Below, piece after piece: positions 28,238-40,100 of a stretch of DNA of 64,000 nucleotides. The DNA comes from Limnomonas spitsbergensis (taxonomy: Eukaryota; Chlorophyta; Chlorophyceae; Chlamydomonadales), in contig JAYJMM010000106.1 of the NCBI GenBank assembly GCA_037349105.1, positions 2,563,594-2,627,593 of the forward strand. Direction: 5' to 3'. Positions within the stretch are counted from its first letter, which is position 1. Each line of letters opens with the position of its first letter. Position numbers and translations under genes: made by a program. The notes under the pieces were generated by a model. That model ran no database searches. It was not told where the DNA came from and saw nothing but the letters and a program-made list of their open reading frames with translations.

Positions 28238-29355
28238 TGCCATGTCATACCGCACACATTCATGGCGGCGCCACCTTGTCAACCCTTGGAATCGGTGTCC
28301 CCCCAACAACTTACCTCATGCCCACCTTTCATTGTGTAGATGATCACGATTACCTTTCAAATCTCCATCCAGAGTTGTTGGGCCAGATCTTGCGCTTTGT
28401 GGAGGGTGGAGTTGGATCCATTCGAGCCGCCTCAAAACGCCTCCGAGGTACCTATGACTCCAACAACAACTGGCTGTCTGGTGTTTGTGAGCTCGCCATC
28501 CTCTACCCATGATGTGGACCTTCTCAACGGCACAATCTCTCGAACACCTTCTCTGACCCGTGTGGAGCTGCTTGGTGGGATGAATCAGAGCTTCTTGTCC
28601 GGCCTGCACATTCCTTGGAGCCAGATCGAGAGGCTACATCTCAGGGACGATGACGCACTCCAGAATATCCCTTTCGAGGGGCCTTCCCCTTCATTGCAGC
28701 ATTTGGATCTTTCTGGATGTGAACATTTACAAAGCGTGGCAGCATTTGGACAATGCCATGATTTGAGGCATACATATTAATCTGTCAGATTGCCGTGCCA
28801 TTCATAATTTGTCAGACCTATCAACCCTCGTGGTGCTGCAACATCTAGACCTCAGTCGGTGCAACATGAGAAACTTGTCAGCCCTGTCAACTTGTGTTGC
28901 GTTGCAACACCTAGACCTCAGCTACCGTGACAATCTGAGAGGCTTGCCATTCCTGTCAACTTGTGTTGCGCTGCAAGACCTCAACCTCAGCTACATGGAC
29001 GATCTGAGTGACTTGTCAGCCTTGTCAACTTGTTGCGCTGCAACATCTCAACTTCTGTTGCTCCGAAAATTTGAATGACTTGCCAGCCCTGTCAACTTGT
29101 GTTGCATTGCAAAATCTCGACCTCGGCTACTGTAGCTACTGCGACAATCTGAGTGACTTGTCAGCCCTGTTAGCCCTGTCAACTTGTGTTGCGCTACAAC
29201 ATCTCGACCTCAACTACCGCACCCTTTTGAGTGAATTGTCTATCCTATCAACTTGTGTTGCGCTACAACATCTCAACCTCAGCCACTGTCACAATTTGAG
29301 TGACTTGTCAGCCTTGTCATCTTGTGTTGCGCTGCAACATCTCGAGCGACCTTAG
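28238..29355 (+). pseudogene. F-box / leucine-rich-repeat protein pseudogene
   Basis: A short segment at about 28345-28490 reads LSNLHPELLGQILRFVEGG..SIRAASKRLRG, like an F-box. Downstream are LRRs with a 23-24-residue period of the type LSALSTCVALQHLDLSYCDN, from about 28690 to 29350. The reading frame must change after about 28480, after about 28770 and again near 29030 (a 2-base loss in TCAACTTGTTGCG compared with sibling repeats). With three frame breaks it cannot encode one protein without unlikely introns. F-box/LRR proteins are substrate receptors of SCF ubiquitin ligases, and related families are often amplified in algal genomes (inference). Confidence 0.6.
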
Positions 29356-29359
29356 CAGG

Positions 29360-32230
29360 TGTGACAATGTTATAGATTTGTCAGCTTTGTCAAGTGCGTT
29401 TGTTGAGCTTTGTCAATTGCATTCGTTGCGATGAGGGCAACATGTTTATCTTCCTCATCCCCTTACTTCTGCATAGTTGGGGACAGATTACCATGCTTGC
29501 CCCATCCATGCATCAAGAGTCACCAATGCTAGTGCATTACCGTGGATATCTGTTGTCTTGTACCGCTGAATGTTGAAAGGCTAGATTGGCCTGTCCAAAT
29601 GAACATATTGCCAATTTCACATTGATTCTCGGGAAATCTTGAGCCTTAAGCTGCCATGTCGGTTTTCTCTGGCAATGCGCCAGTTTCCATTTAACAGGCA
29701 CTAAGGCTTAATATATGTTACCGGTATCCGATGGCCCCTTACCCGTTTTTTGACCAAGCGGCTCACATGAACACTTTGTCGAGCTTAGTATAAATACAGT
29801 GGACATGAACATTTTCAGATTTACACATGCCATATGGCTTTATAGCGTAGTTGTTTGATGGTATATCACCTATGATGGCCACTGGTTTTACTGCTTTCTC
29901 TTTACTTACTTGTGTGCTTTGAATAACCGGTGGGCATGCTCTGATCCCACGCATGGAATCAATGCCTTGCCCCAGCCCTGCAACATTGGCAATACAAATG
30001 TATGCCCACTTTCATCGCGACTTTGTTTCAACATGTCATTAGGTCTTGCTACATGGCTAACTAATCATTGCCTCGTGAAACATTGCCATGGCTTCAAACA
30101 CTCACGAACGTGTGATGTTAATGATATTTTGTTGTTCTGCACCGTGAACTCATAATGAAAGGAACTGTCAATTCACGGAATTTTTTAGTTACATCGGTCT
30201 TAGCAGCAATTACAGCAATACCCCCATGCCAAATTGATCAGGCCGGTGCGTATCAAGCATGGACAAGAAATTAAGTGAGGCAAGGGCTGTCACTAAACGC
30301 AATGAACAGTGCGGATCCGTCTTATATGGGGCCTTTGCTTGCTCAGTTACATCGGGCTTACCATCAAATAGTCATATGGCCTAATCTGCAGATAAGCTCA
30401 GCCCACTAGGAGGCAAACACGACTCAACTTCATGGCACCTGGCTGCTGGCCTTTTCACATACCAATTATTGCACATTGATGATTTCTCATCAAGAATGTG
30501 CACTCCGATTTATTTATGTTTAGGGAGCTGCATATAGCACAGCAATATATATAATGACTCGGCGCTTACATCAGCCACATTGATCTTCTCCTATTTTGCC
30601 TATGCCATGCCTCCTCGTCCGCCATTGACCAATCTCAACTATATTTCCCGTTGTTGCTATTCGACATCCTCCTCCTCCTCAGTCAACAAAGCCTTAGTTC
30701 TCCCAACCCTTCAGTTACGTGCCCACGCGGCCAACCTTTTTGAGCAGGGCCCAGAGGTGTTACGTCATTAATTAGTTAACAAAGGAATGACCTGGTCCAC
30801 CTGACTTTAAGCCCTCCGTGGCTTTGTTACTCTCCAGATGGATAACGCTGCACCTCCGGGCCTTGCTGAAAAGCCTCAGCCGTATGAATGCCCAACAGTG
30901 AAGGAAAGTAAAGTTAAGAGGCGCAGTGTGAAGGCTCCCCGCACCGCCATGCAAGTCATCCAGTTTTGGTCAGGTCCATGAGCAAGTTAATGACCTTACA
31001 CCTCTGGGCCATGCTGAAAATAATCTCGGCCACGTCGGTAAACAAAAAGTCAGCTAAGACAGTCAAGGGAGAAGGCACTAGAGGAAAGAAAGTCCCTGAG
31101 CAAGTGTTCTTGCCCCCCCTTGGAATCACCCTCTACCACGGCCAGCTTGATGAAGTGTGCTTCCATACCATCTAGGCCCGCCGCAGTGTGCACGCCCATG
31201 CAGGAGAATGCCCTCACACTGCAAGAGGCTGGCTGCTCGCCTGCTCGGCCGACACGCCCATGTCATGAGGCTGAATCCAGTCAGGGGACAGATTTGGATA
31301 TGGCACCCCGGCAGATGGGGGCATGATGGCGGTAAACTGCTGCCGCAAGTGTGCCTCCTGCCTCTGGGAGGATATAGCTGTGGTGGGGCAGGCCTACAGC
31401 CGCCTCTCTTGCAGCTGCTCCCAATATCGGTGTACGTGAAGCATGTCGGACATGTCGGACACATCTTGGGCACGTGCCAGTCGGGCTTGAGGGTATTCCG
31501 CTGCCCCGCTATTGTAATGGTCCTTGCCGGAAGAAGTACCGGTAATCAGGCAACCCTTGGTTCATGGGCTGTGCGTGGCTAGTGCGTCCTCCACCCAGGT
31601 ATCTACCCCTCTGATCTGTTTATTACAGAGCCCTTGGACAGAGATACCTCTGTTATGGTAGGAGTTCAATAAAATTGCAAACCAGAAATCCAGAAGGCCC
31701 GGCCGCATGAGCAACTTACTGTTGGGTTGGGAGAGAAGGAAACTCCAGGGAAAGAGGAATTTGTCCTCTGATCTAACTTTTCCAAGGTCGGTATCGGAAG
31801 TGACGATGGTACGGGCTGGATCAGGGCACCGAACGCACGTTATAGCGCGGGCTGGATCTTATGCGATCGAACCTAGCGCCTCTGCGTCGCACCTGTCTCT
31901 TTCATGCCCTGCATCGCTTTCAAAAGCAGCTTGGTACAAAGCTTTCGTGTACCACACACCAGATCGCATCCGATCTCATCAAGCTCTCCGCTTCGTCGAC
32001 GAGCCCTTCGTGGGAGTCTCGACCACCGCTCCTGCTACATCAGATTACACAGGTATATAGTTTCTAAATAAAGATCCACTACTGGCTCTTGAGTTCAAAT
32101 TCGCCGTGCAACACCGCATGGTGTGGAGGGAGCGGTCCTGTGATTGGGCTGCACATAATCGAGTCTGATTGCTCCATCTGAATCACACTCTTTCCACCTG
32201 GACCTGTGTTGATCTAAGTGTGCCGCCTTT
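29360..32230. other. Gene-poor stretch with dispersed repeats
   Basis: There is no convincing gene. Copies of the GGCCGAGC/GGGCCCAGAGGTG family lie at 30720 (plus) and at 30844 and 30990 (minus). A 117-codon frame at 31707-32060 ends next to a possible donor (GTATAT near 32050) and has a protein-like segment (TPDRIRSHQALRFVDEPFVG) of unknown origin; it may be a transposon fragment. Confidence 0.4.
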
Positions 32231-32239
32231 GTAAATAAT

Positions 32240-33860
32240 CTGCTTAGTGCTGTCACCCTGCATGGCTGCATGCACAGTACTTAAATGCCTTAAAGCTGCA
32301 TTTGTACCGTCACTCTGCATGGCTGCATGACTGCGTATCTGGCTCATTTGCATGATTGCATGCCTGGCTTATTTGCATGGCTGCATAGGGTACATATGAC
32401 TGCATTGCTGGCTCGACTACATGACTGCATTGCTGGCTTTTCTGCACGTCTGCATGGCTGGCTCGGGGATGCATTGCTGCATGACTGCATGGCTGGGGCG
32501 GCTGCATGACTGCATGGCTGGCTGACTGCATGTCTGGCTCATTTGCATGGCTGCATTGCTGGCTCAGCTGCAAGACTGCATTGCTGGATTGGCTGCGTGA
32601 CTGGCTCAGCTGCATGGCTGCTTAGCTGGCTCAGTGACACATGGCTGCATGTCTGAATTGCTGGTTTGGCTGCGTGGCCGTAAGGTGGGCTCCAATGCAT
32701 GACTGCATCACTGATTCAGCTGCGTGGCTGCATTGCTGGCTCAGCTGCATGAGTGCTTAGTTGGCTCTGCGATGCATGGCCGTATGGTTGTATGCCTGGC
32801 TTCGTGATGCATGGCTGCATGGCTGCATGGCCGCTTGGTTGCATGGCTGGCTCATTTGCATGGCTGCATTGCTGGCTCAGCTGCAAGACTGCATTGCTGG
32901 ATTGGCTGCGTGACTGGCTCAGCTGCGTGGCTGCTTAGCTGGCTCAGTGACACATGGCTGCATGTCTGAATTGCTGGCTTGGCTGCGTGGCCGTAAGGTG
33001 GGCTCCACTGCATGACTGCATCACTGATTCAGCTGCGTGGCTGCATTGCTGGCTCAGCTGCATGAGTGCTTAGTTGGCTTTGTGATGCATGGCCGTATGG
33101 TTGTATGCCTGGCTTTGTGATGCATGGCTGCATGGCTGCATGGCCGCTTGGTTGCATGGCTGACTCATTTGCATGGCTGCATTGCTGGCTCAGCTGCAAG
33201 ACTGCATTGCTGGATTGGCTGCGTGACTGGCTCAGCTGCGTGGCTGCTTAGCTGGCTCGGTGACACATACCTGCATGTCTGCATTGCTGGCTTGGCTGTG
33301 TGGCTGTGTGGCGGGCTCCTCTGCATGACTGCATGTCTGGCTGCTCTGCATGGCTGCATGACTGACTCAGCTGCATGACTGCATTGCTGGCTCAGCTGCA
33401 TGGCTGCTTAGCTGGCTCGATGACACATACCTGCATGTCTGCATTGCTGGCTTGGCTGTGTGGCTGTGTGGCGGGCTCCTCTGCATGACTGCATGTCTGG
33501 CTGCTCTGCATGGCTGCATGACTGACTCAGCTGCATGACTGCATTGCTGGCTCAGCTGCATGGCTGCTTAGCTGGCTCGGTGACACATGGCTGCATACTG
33601 CATTGCTGGCTTGGCTGTGTGGCTGTGTGGCGGGCTCCTCTGCATGACTGCATGTCTGGATGCTCTGCATAGCTGCATGACTGACTCAGCTGCATGGCTG
33701 CTTAACTGGCTCGGTTGCTTTGCTGCATAACTGGCCAGGTGATGCATACTTGCATGGCTGCATGGCTGGCTCAGCTGTATGTCTACATTTCTGGATTGGC
33801 GATGTATGGCTGCATTATTGCATTGCTGATTCAGCTGCGTGGCTGCATTGTACTGCTGTA
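32240..33860. repeat. TGCATGGCTG-rich satellite with higher-order units
   Basis: About 1.6 kb of short TGCATGGCTG/TGCATTGCTGGCT words. Longer units recur: a block near 32696-33008 repeats from about 33010 (about 313 bp), and a block of about 168 bp repeats at about 33230, 33395 and 33560. Frames through it are artefacts. It ends about 250 bp before the AARE start codon. Confidence 0.9.
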
Positions 33861-34105
33861 AGATTTGACAAACCTGTCGTACATACAGAAGCCATAGTTT
33901 GTATACTGTCTAGCCACTCGAAACCCGTGTGTTTCCCCGGATCTAGCCCGGATCTAGCCCAGATCCGGCTTTGATCTAATCAAGAGCAGAACCGGATCCC
34001 GCCAAGATCAGGCCCCGGATCTACTGCAGCTTCTGCATGTGGCTAGCCTTAGCACCTCCTTCCCGCCCCTGCTGCCCCCCTTCCGTCCGCAGGTCGCAAC
34101 TTGTC

Positions 34106-37100
34106 ATGACAGCATCCACACAGGCGTCCCCCGCTCAGATGGACACACCGTCTCTGGATGCAGCTGCTGCTGCTGCTGCCCCCTCTGACTCCCAACCGAG
34201 CTTGCTTGTGGTTCCTGAGGTGACTGCAGTCTAAATCGGGGCGTGTGTTTCCTTTTCCTGCATTCGAACAATCAGCCAGATTCTCGCTTCTTTGCACATC
34301 CATACCCCGAGATGTCCACACTCATCCACACCTCCTTGCTGGAAGTAATGGCGGTACAAGCGAAATACAAATAAAATGATTGGCTGGGTTTGTCACCTAG
34401 TCTCATTAATTACTTTGCTAGTGCTCGAATTGATTTATGGGCAAGAGTCCAGTGCTCGCAAAGTCTGGTATACCGGTGCTTTGACCTCCACACTTTTGAA
34501 TTTCGAATTTAAATATTCAAATTGTGCGACCGCCCAAAATGCATCCACTTATCCTTTTTGAATATCTCATTATTGTTCAGTCTCGGCAGGCCTAAAGAAT
34601 CTACCTATCATAGTATGCTCGTTTCAGACATAGATCTTGTATCTTGGATCTTCTGTTTCCCTGCTGGCTCATCCACTGAACCCGCGGACTTTCCCCCCAA
34701 ACCATTTTTATTTTAAATATGGATCTCGGATCTTCTTTTCCTTGCTGGCTCCTACCTTAAGCCCTCGCCCCATGCCCTAATCCAAACCAGGTGCCCTCTG
34801 GCATGGAGGCGGAAGCAGCGCTGCTTGAGGCCTTCAGCGCTGTCCCTAGTATCAGCAAGGTCCAAGTGCGGGCCTGTGGCCCAGACGCTCGCATGCTCAC
34901 GGTGAGGTGCCCGTGACCCTGTACCCTCATATCACTCTTATCCCTGAACTTGAACTTCAAGTACGGGCCTGTGGCCCAGACGCTCTTTGTGTCTTAACCC
35001 TGTATCCTCGTCACTCTAAACCCTGAATCTTGAAGTTCAAGTGCGGGCCTGTGGCCCAGACGCTCGCATATTCAGAGACGAGAGACCTGTGGCCCTGCGT
35101 CCGCGTCACTCTTAACCCTGAATCTTGAAGTTCAAGTACGGGCCAGTGGCCCAGACGCTCTCTGCGTCTAAACCCTGCCTGGCAACTGCCTTCACGGTCA
35201 GCGCTGCGGTGATTAAAAAATGGCATGCAGGCACTAACAAATATATATAACTTCTATGCACCCGGCCCCCCGCTGTTGTCAGGTGCACTTGTCCCAGCGG
35301 AACCTGCCTGGAAACTGCCAGCGGAAGTTCACGGTTAGCGTTGCGGTTGTTGGCGGTACGGGTGCTGCTGTGGTGTCTCAGCCGGTGGAGGTGCCCGTAG
35401 ATGTCCTGCCGCTGGCCCCCTCACCCTCAGGTGCGCGCTTAATAGACGTATACCTAGCGAGGCGCGGATGTGGCTTCGGACCAAGCTGCGCTGCTTCCGT
35501 AACTCTCACGCCTCTCACGGGGCGTAGCTTTTTCCCTTTCTAGCGAGGTGCCTGACGTCTGGGGTCTTTCAGAGGTCACTGTTTACGAGTCGCAACCAAA
35601 GTGGTAACAAAGTATTGATTTGGCGAAGCTGAGGTTTAATCATGCGGCGACGAAAAACGACGAAATCAAAAAGGTTGGGTGGAATTTCGGCGCCTACGGC
35701 GATTTCTGCACCTAGACTTCCCGTAACCGCAACTGATTCAAAAGGCCGCTAAAATGAACTGGTGCTGGACTGCCAGAGGCCCAGTGTGTATATATTTATT
35801 TTTATATGGTGTTCTTACCCTAAAGCGCCTATATGTTTAGATGATGCTCTTGCTCTAGAAATGCAAAAGTATTAAAACTGTGCACAGTAGATTGGAATTG
35901 CCTTCCCTCAAAATCAACCTTGTTAAGGAGGGGGGGGTAAATGTAGTACTCACGAATATATTAAATGACAGTTTCTGTCACCCCTGCCAAACTCAGATGA
36001 AAGCAAGTTCTGGCTGATGCGACGGTTCCCTATAAATGCTATAAACTTTGTACAGTAGATTCGAATTTACTTCGCTCAAATTCATCGTCGTGTAGGGGTG
36101 AGGAATGAAACGTACTTCATAGTATTTTTATTATATGCAATAATATAATATTTCATCTATTATCGACATGCAATGACAGTTGCAGTCATTCCCTCCTCCT
36201 CCCCTAGACATAGGCGGTGATGCAGCTGATTTGTAGCTAAATTGCAGCCAAACTGTCTCTGCATTGTAGCTGAATTGCAGTCAAATTGTGTCTGCATTTT
36301 TTTGCTGAATTACAGCTGAGTTGTAGCTGTACAATCTCAAACCCTGACAAGTGCACCCTTTCTGTCTGTCCTCTGCCAGGCCGCCTGCAGGTGACGTTCA
36401 AAGCACCGTCAGCCTCAGACGCGTCTTCACACTCGATGGCCCTGCAGGCAAGTGTGGGCAATACGAGGGGCCTGTATGTGGGGGCAATATTAGGGCCTGT
36501 CTGTGTGGGCAATACGAGGGGCCTGTCTGTGTGGGCAATACGAGGGGCCTGTCTGTGTGGGCAATACGAGGGGCCCGCCAGTGTGGGCAATATTAGGGCC
36601 TGTCTGAGTGGGCAATGCGAGGGGCCCGCCAGTGTGGGCAATATTAGGGCCTGTCTGTGTGGGCAATACGAGGGGCCCGCCAGTGTGGGCAATATTAGGG
36701 CCTGTCTGAGTGGGCAATACGAGGGGCCCGCCAGTGGGGGCAATACGAGGGGCCTGTCTGTGTGGGCAATACGAGGGGCCCGCCAGTGTGGGCAATATTA
36801 GGGCCTGTCTGAGTGGGCAATACGAGGGGCCCGCCAGTGTGGGAAATATGAGGGCCTGTCTGAGTGGGCAATACGAGGGGCCCGCCAGTGTGGGCAATAT
36901 TAGGGCCTGTCTGTGTGGGCAATACGAGGGGCCCGCCAGTGGGGGCAATGTTAGGGCCTGTCTGAGTGGGCAATACGAGGGGCCCGCCAGTGTGGGCAAT
37001 ATTAGGGCCTGTCTGTGTGGGCAATACGAGGGGCCTGTCTGTGTGGGCAATATTAGGGCCTGTCTGTGTGGGCAATACGAGGGGCCCGCCAGTGGGGGCA

Positions 37101-40100
37101 ATATTAGGGCCTGTCTGTGTGGGCAATACGAGGGGCCCGCCAGTGTGGGCAATATTAGGGCCTGTCTGTGTGGGCAATACGAGGGGCCTGTCTGAGTGGG
37201 AAATATGAGGGCCTGTCTGAGTGGGAAATATGAGGGCCTGCCTGAGTGGGAAGGGTCCCGTCTGTGGGGGAAATATAAGGGGTCTGTCTGTTGGGGGAAT
37301 CTTAAGGCCTGCCTGTGGGGGCAAAATAAAGGCCTGTCAGTGGGGGCTCCACAAGGGCCTGTCTGTGTGGGCAATATGAGGGCCTCTTTGTGGAGGTTCT
37401 GTTAAGGCCTGCCTGCCCCCTGCCCCCTGCCCCCTGCCTCCTGCCCCCTGCCCCCTGCCCCCTGCCCCCTGCCCCCTGCCCCCTGCCCCCTGCCCCCTGC
37501 CCCCTGCCCCCTGCCCCCTGCCCCCTGCCCCCTGCCCCCTGCCTCCTGCCCCCTGCCCTCTGCCCTGTGCTCCTCGGGGGTTACCGGTTCCACTATTTAT
37601 AAGTTAATTCTCAACACTGAACCCCTCAATCTCAAACCTCAACCCCAATCCCTTACCCCTCACCTCTATCTTATCTCCTCCATCCTCCACCCTAAACCTT
37701 CATCCCTGACTCCTGTCCATTCCCCTCCACGCCATCCACGTACCTCTAAAGTTTCCCCTCCACCCTCCACCCTCCACCCTTACCTCTGTGGTTTCCCCTC
37801 CAACCTCAAACCTAAACCCTGACCTACGTCTATTCCCCTCCACCCACCACCCTCCACCCTTACCTCTGTATTTCCCACGCCAACCTCCACCTTCCAACCT
37901 TACATCCGCCTTACCCCTCGCATGCCCCTCCCCCCTCCCCCTTCCATCATCCCCCTTCCCCCTCCACCTTTGCATCCACCTTACCTCTCGCATGCCCCTC
38001 CCCCTCCCCCTTCCATCATCCCCCTTCCCCCTCCACCTTTTCATCCACCTTACCCCTCGCATGCCCCTCCCCCCTCCACCTTTCATCATCCCCCTTCCCC
38101 CTCCACCTTTTCATCCACCTTACCCCTCGCATGCCCCTTCCCCCTCCACATTCCATCATCCACCCTCCCCCTCCACCTTTTCATCCACCTTACCCCTCGC
38201 ATGCCCCTTCCCCCTCCACATTCCATCATCCACCCTCCCCCTCCACCTTTTCATCCACCTTGCTCCTCGCATGCCCCTCCCCCCTCCACATTCCATCATC
38301 CACCCTCCCCCTTCAACCTTGCATCCACCTTACCTCTCGCATGCCCCTCCCCTGTCTCACAGCAATGGTGTGGGCCTCGTTTGGTATCGGAGCTTCTGGT
38401 GCCCAAGGCGGTACACGGCGCGCTGGTCAATGACGGCTACTTTGCGGCGGGAGCAGCGTGGAGCCCTGGAGAGGATATGGTGGCATACACAGCTGATGTG
38501 GGTGAACCCTAAACCCTGAACCCTGGACCCTAAACCCTGGACCCTAAACCCTTAACCCTAAACCCTGGACCCTAAACCCTGGACCCTTAACCCTGGACCC
38601 TAAACCCTGGACCCTTAACCCTGGACCCTAAACCCTGGACCATGGACCCTGAACCCTGGACCCTAAACCCTGGACCCTAAACCCTGGACCCTTAACCCTG
38701 AACCCTGGACCCTAAACCCAGAACCTTAAAGCTGAAGAGGATGTGGTGGGATACATGGTTGAAATGGGAAAACCCTGCAGCCTATACTGCGTAGTTCTGA
38801 GTCAGGCTTACGCATGAAAGTGAGCAAAGGGCGCTGGTCAACGACTGCTGCTTTGTGGCGGGAGCAGCGTGGAGCCCTTAACCCTTTGGTAGCAAGCCGT
38901 AAGCCAGCACCAAGAACCTTTCAAACTGAAACCTGAAACACTTCACTTTTGTCTGAATCTTAAAGGGGGGCGGCCAAATAAGCGACATGGTTGCATACAC
39001 GGCTGATGTAGCTGAAAGGTATATAGAATGTAGCTGAATCACGTTCACAATTCAAATAACCGGTAGCTGTGCTGAGGTAGCTGAAACGAGCCCCCACTGG
39101 AGAGGTCATGGCCGCGTACGCAAACGAGGTAGATGACTTGCAGCTGACTTGTAGCTGACTTGTAGCTGACTTGTAGCTGAATCTGACGAAAATAAGGAGA
39201 GCTGAGCTAGTTCAAGCAGGTGTGGCGTGGAGCCTGGGCTAGGACATGTTGGCATCCGCAACCAATCTAGCTGAAATGTGTCTGATTTGTGGCTGAAATG
39301 TGGCTGATTTACAGCCCGACCTCTGAAATGCTGGCAGGGCCCAGTGTCAGAGAAGACCCCGGCGTGGTGAGGCCCCACCTCTCCCTTAATACTGGGTATA
39401 GTATACAATTTGTGTTTGATAATATTTACCACGGTATTCTCATTTAATAATGCTGAATGTTGCATTGCTGCCATGCTGGCAGGTCGAGGTGTCTGAAAAC
39501 ACCTCGGCTTGGTTCGGCCCCACTTCACCCTTATGTTCGTAATTCTGTAATTCAAACTGTACTTCACACTGTATTTCATACTGTAATTCAAAAAAACAAG
39601 AAATATACAACAAAAAAACGAATTGTAGGTGATTTGTAGCTGAATTTCTGTCGTGTTGGCAGGTTCCAGTGTCTGAGAAGACCCCAGCGTGGTGCGGCCC
39701 TGAGAGCCTGAAGGACAAGGCAGGCCCCAAGAGCTGGCGGGGTGTCGGGCCTGCCCTGGAGGACTGGGGCGAGCTCAACACGGGCAAGTGCATGGGGAAT
39801 GGGATGAGTAATGAGTTGAAGGAGCTTAGCTAGGCTGGAGGACAAGGCAGGTCCCAACAGCTGGGATGTGTTGGGCTCGCCCTGCAGGACTGGGGCGAGC
39901 TCAACACGGGCAAGTGCATGGGGAATGGGATGAGTAATGAGTTGAAGGGGCTTAGCTAGGCTGGAGGACAAGGCAGGTCCCAACAGCTGGGATGTGTTGG
40001 GCTCGCCCTGCAGGACTGGGGCGAGCTCAACACGGGTAAGTGCCTGGGGCATGGGATGAGTAATTAGTTGAAGGGGCTTAGCTAGGCTGGAGGACAAGGT

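Noticed and set aside
31707..32060. 117-codon plus frame
   Set aside because: It has some protein-like sequence but no recognisable domain and no clear exon partners. Kept only as a note in the gene-poor stretch.
36490..37374. 294-codon minus frame rich in ALILPT/GPSYCPHRQ
   Set aside because: Antisense of the GGGCAATA minisatellite in AARE intron 5.
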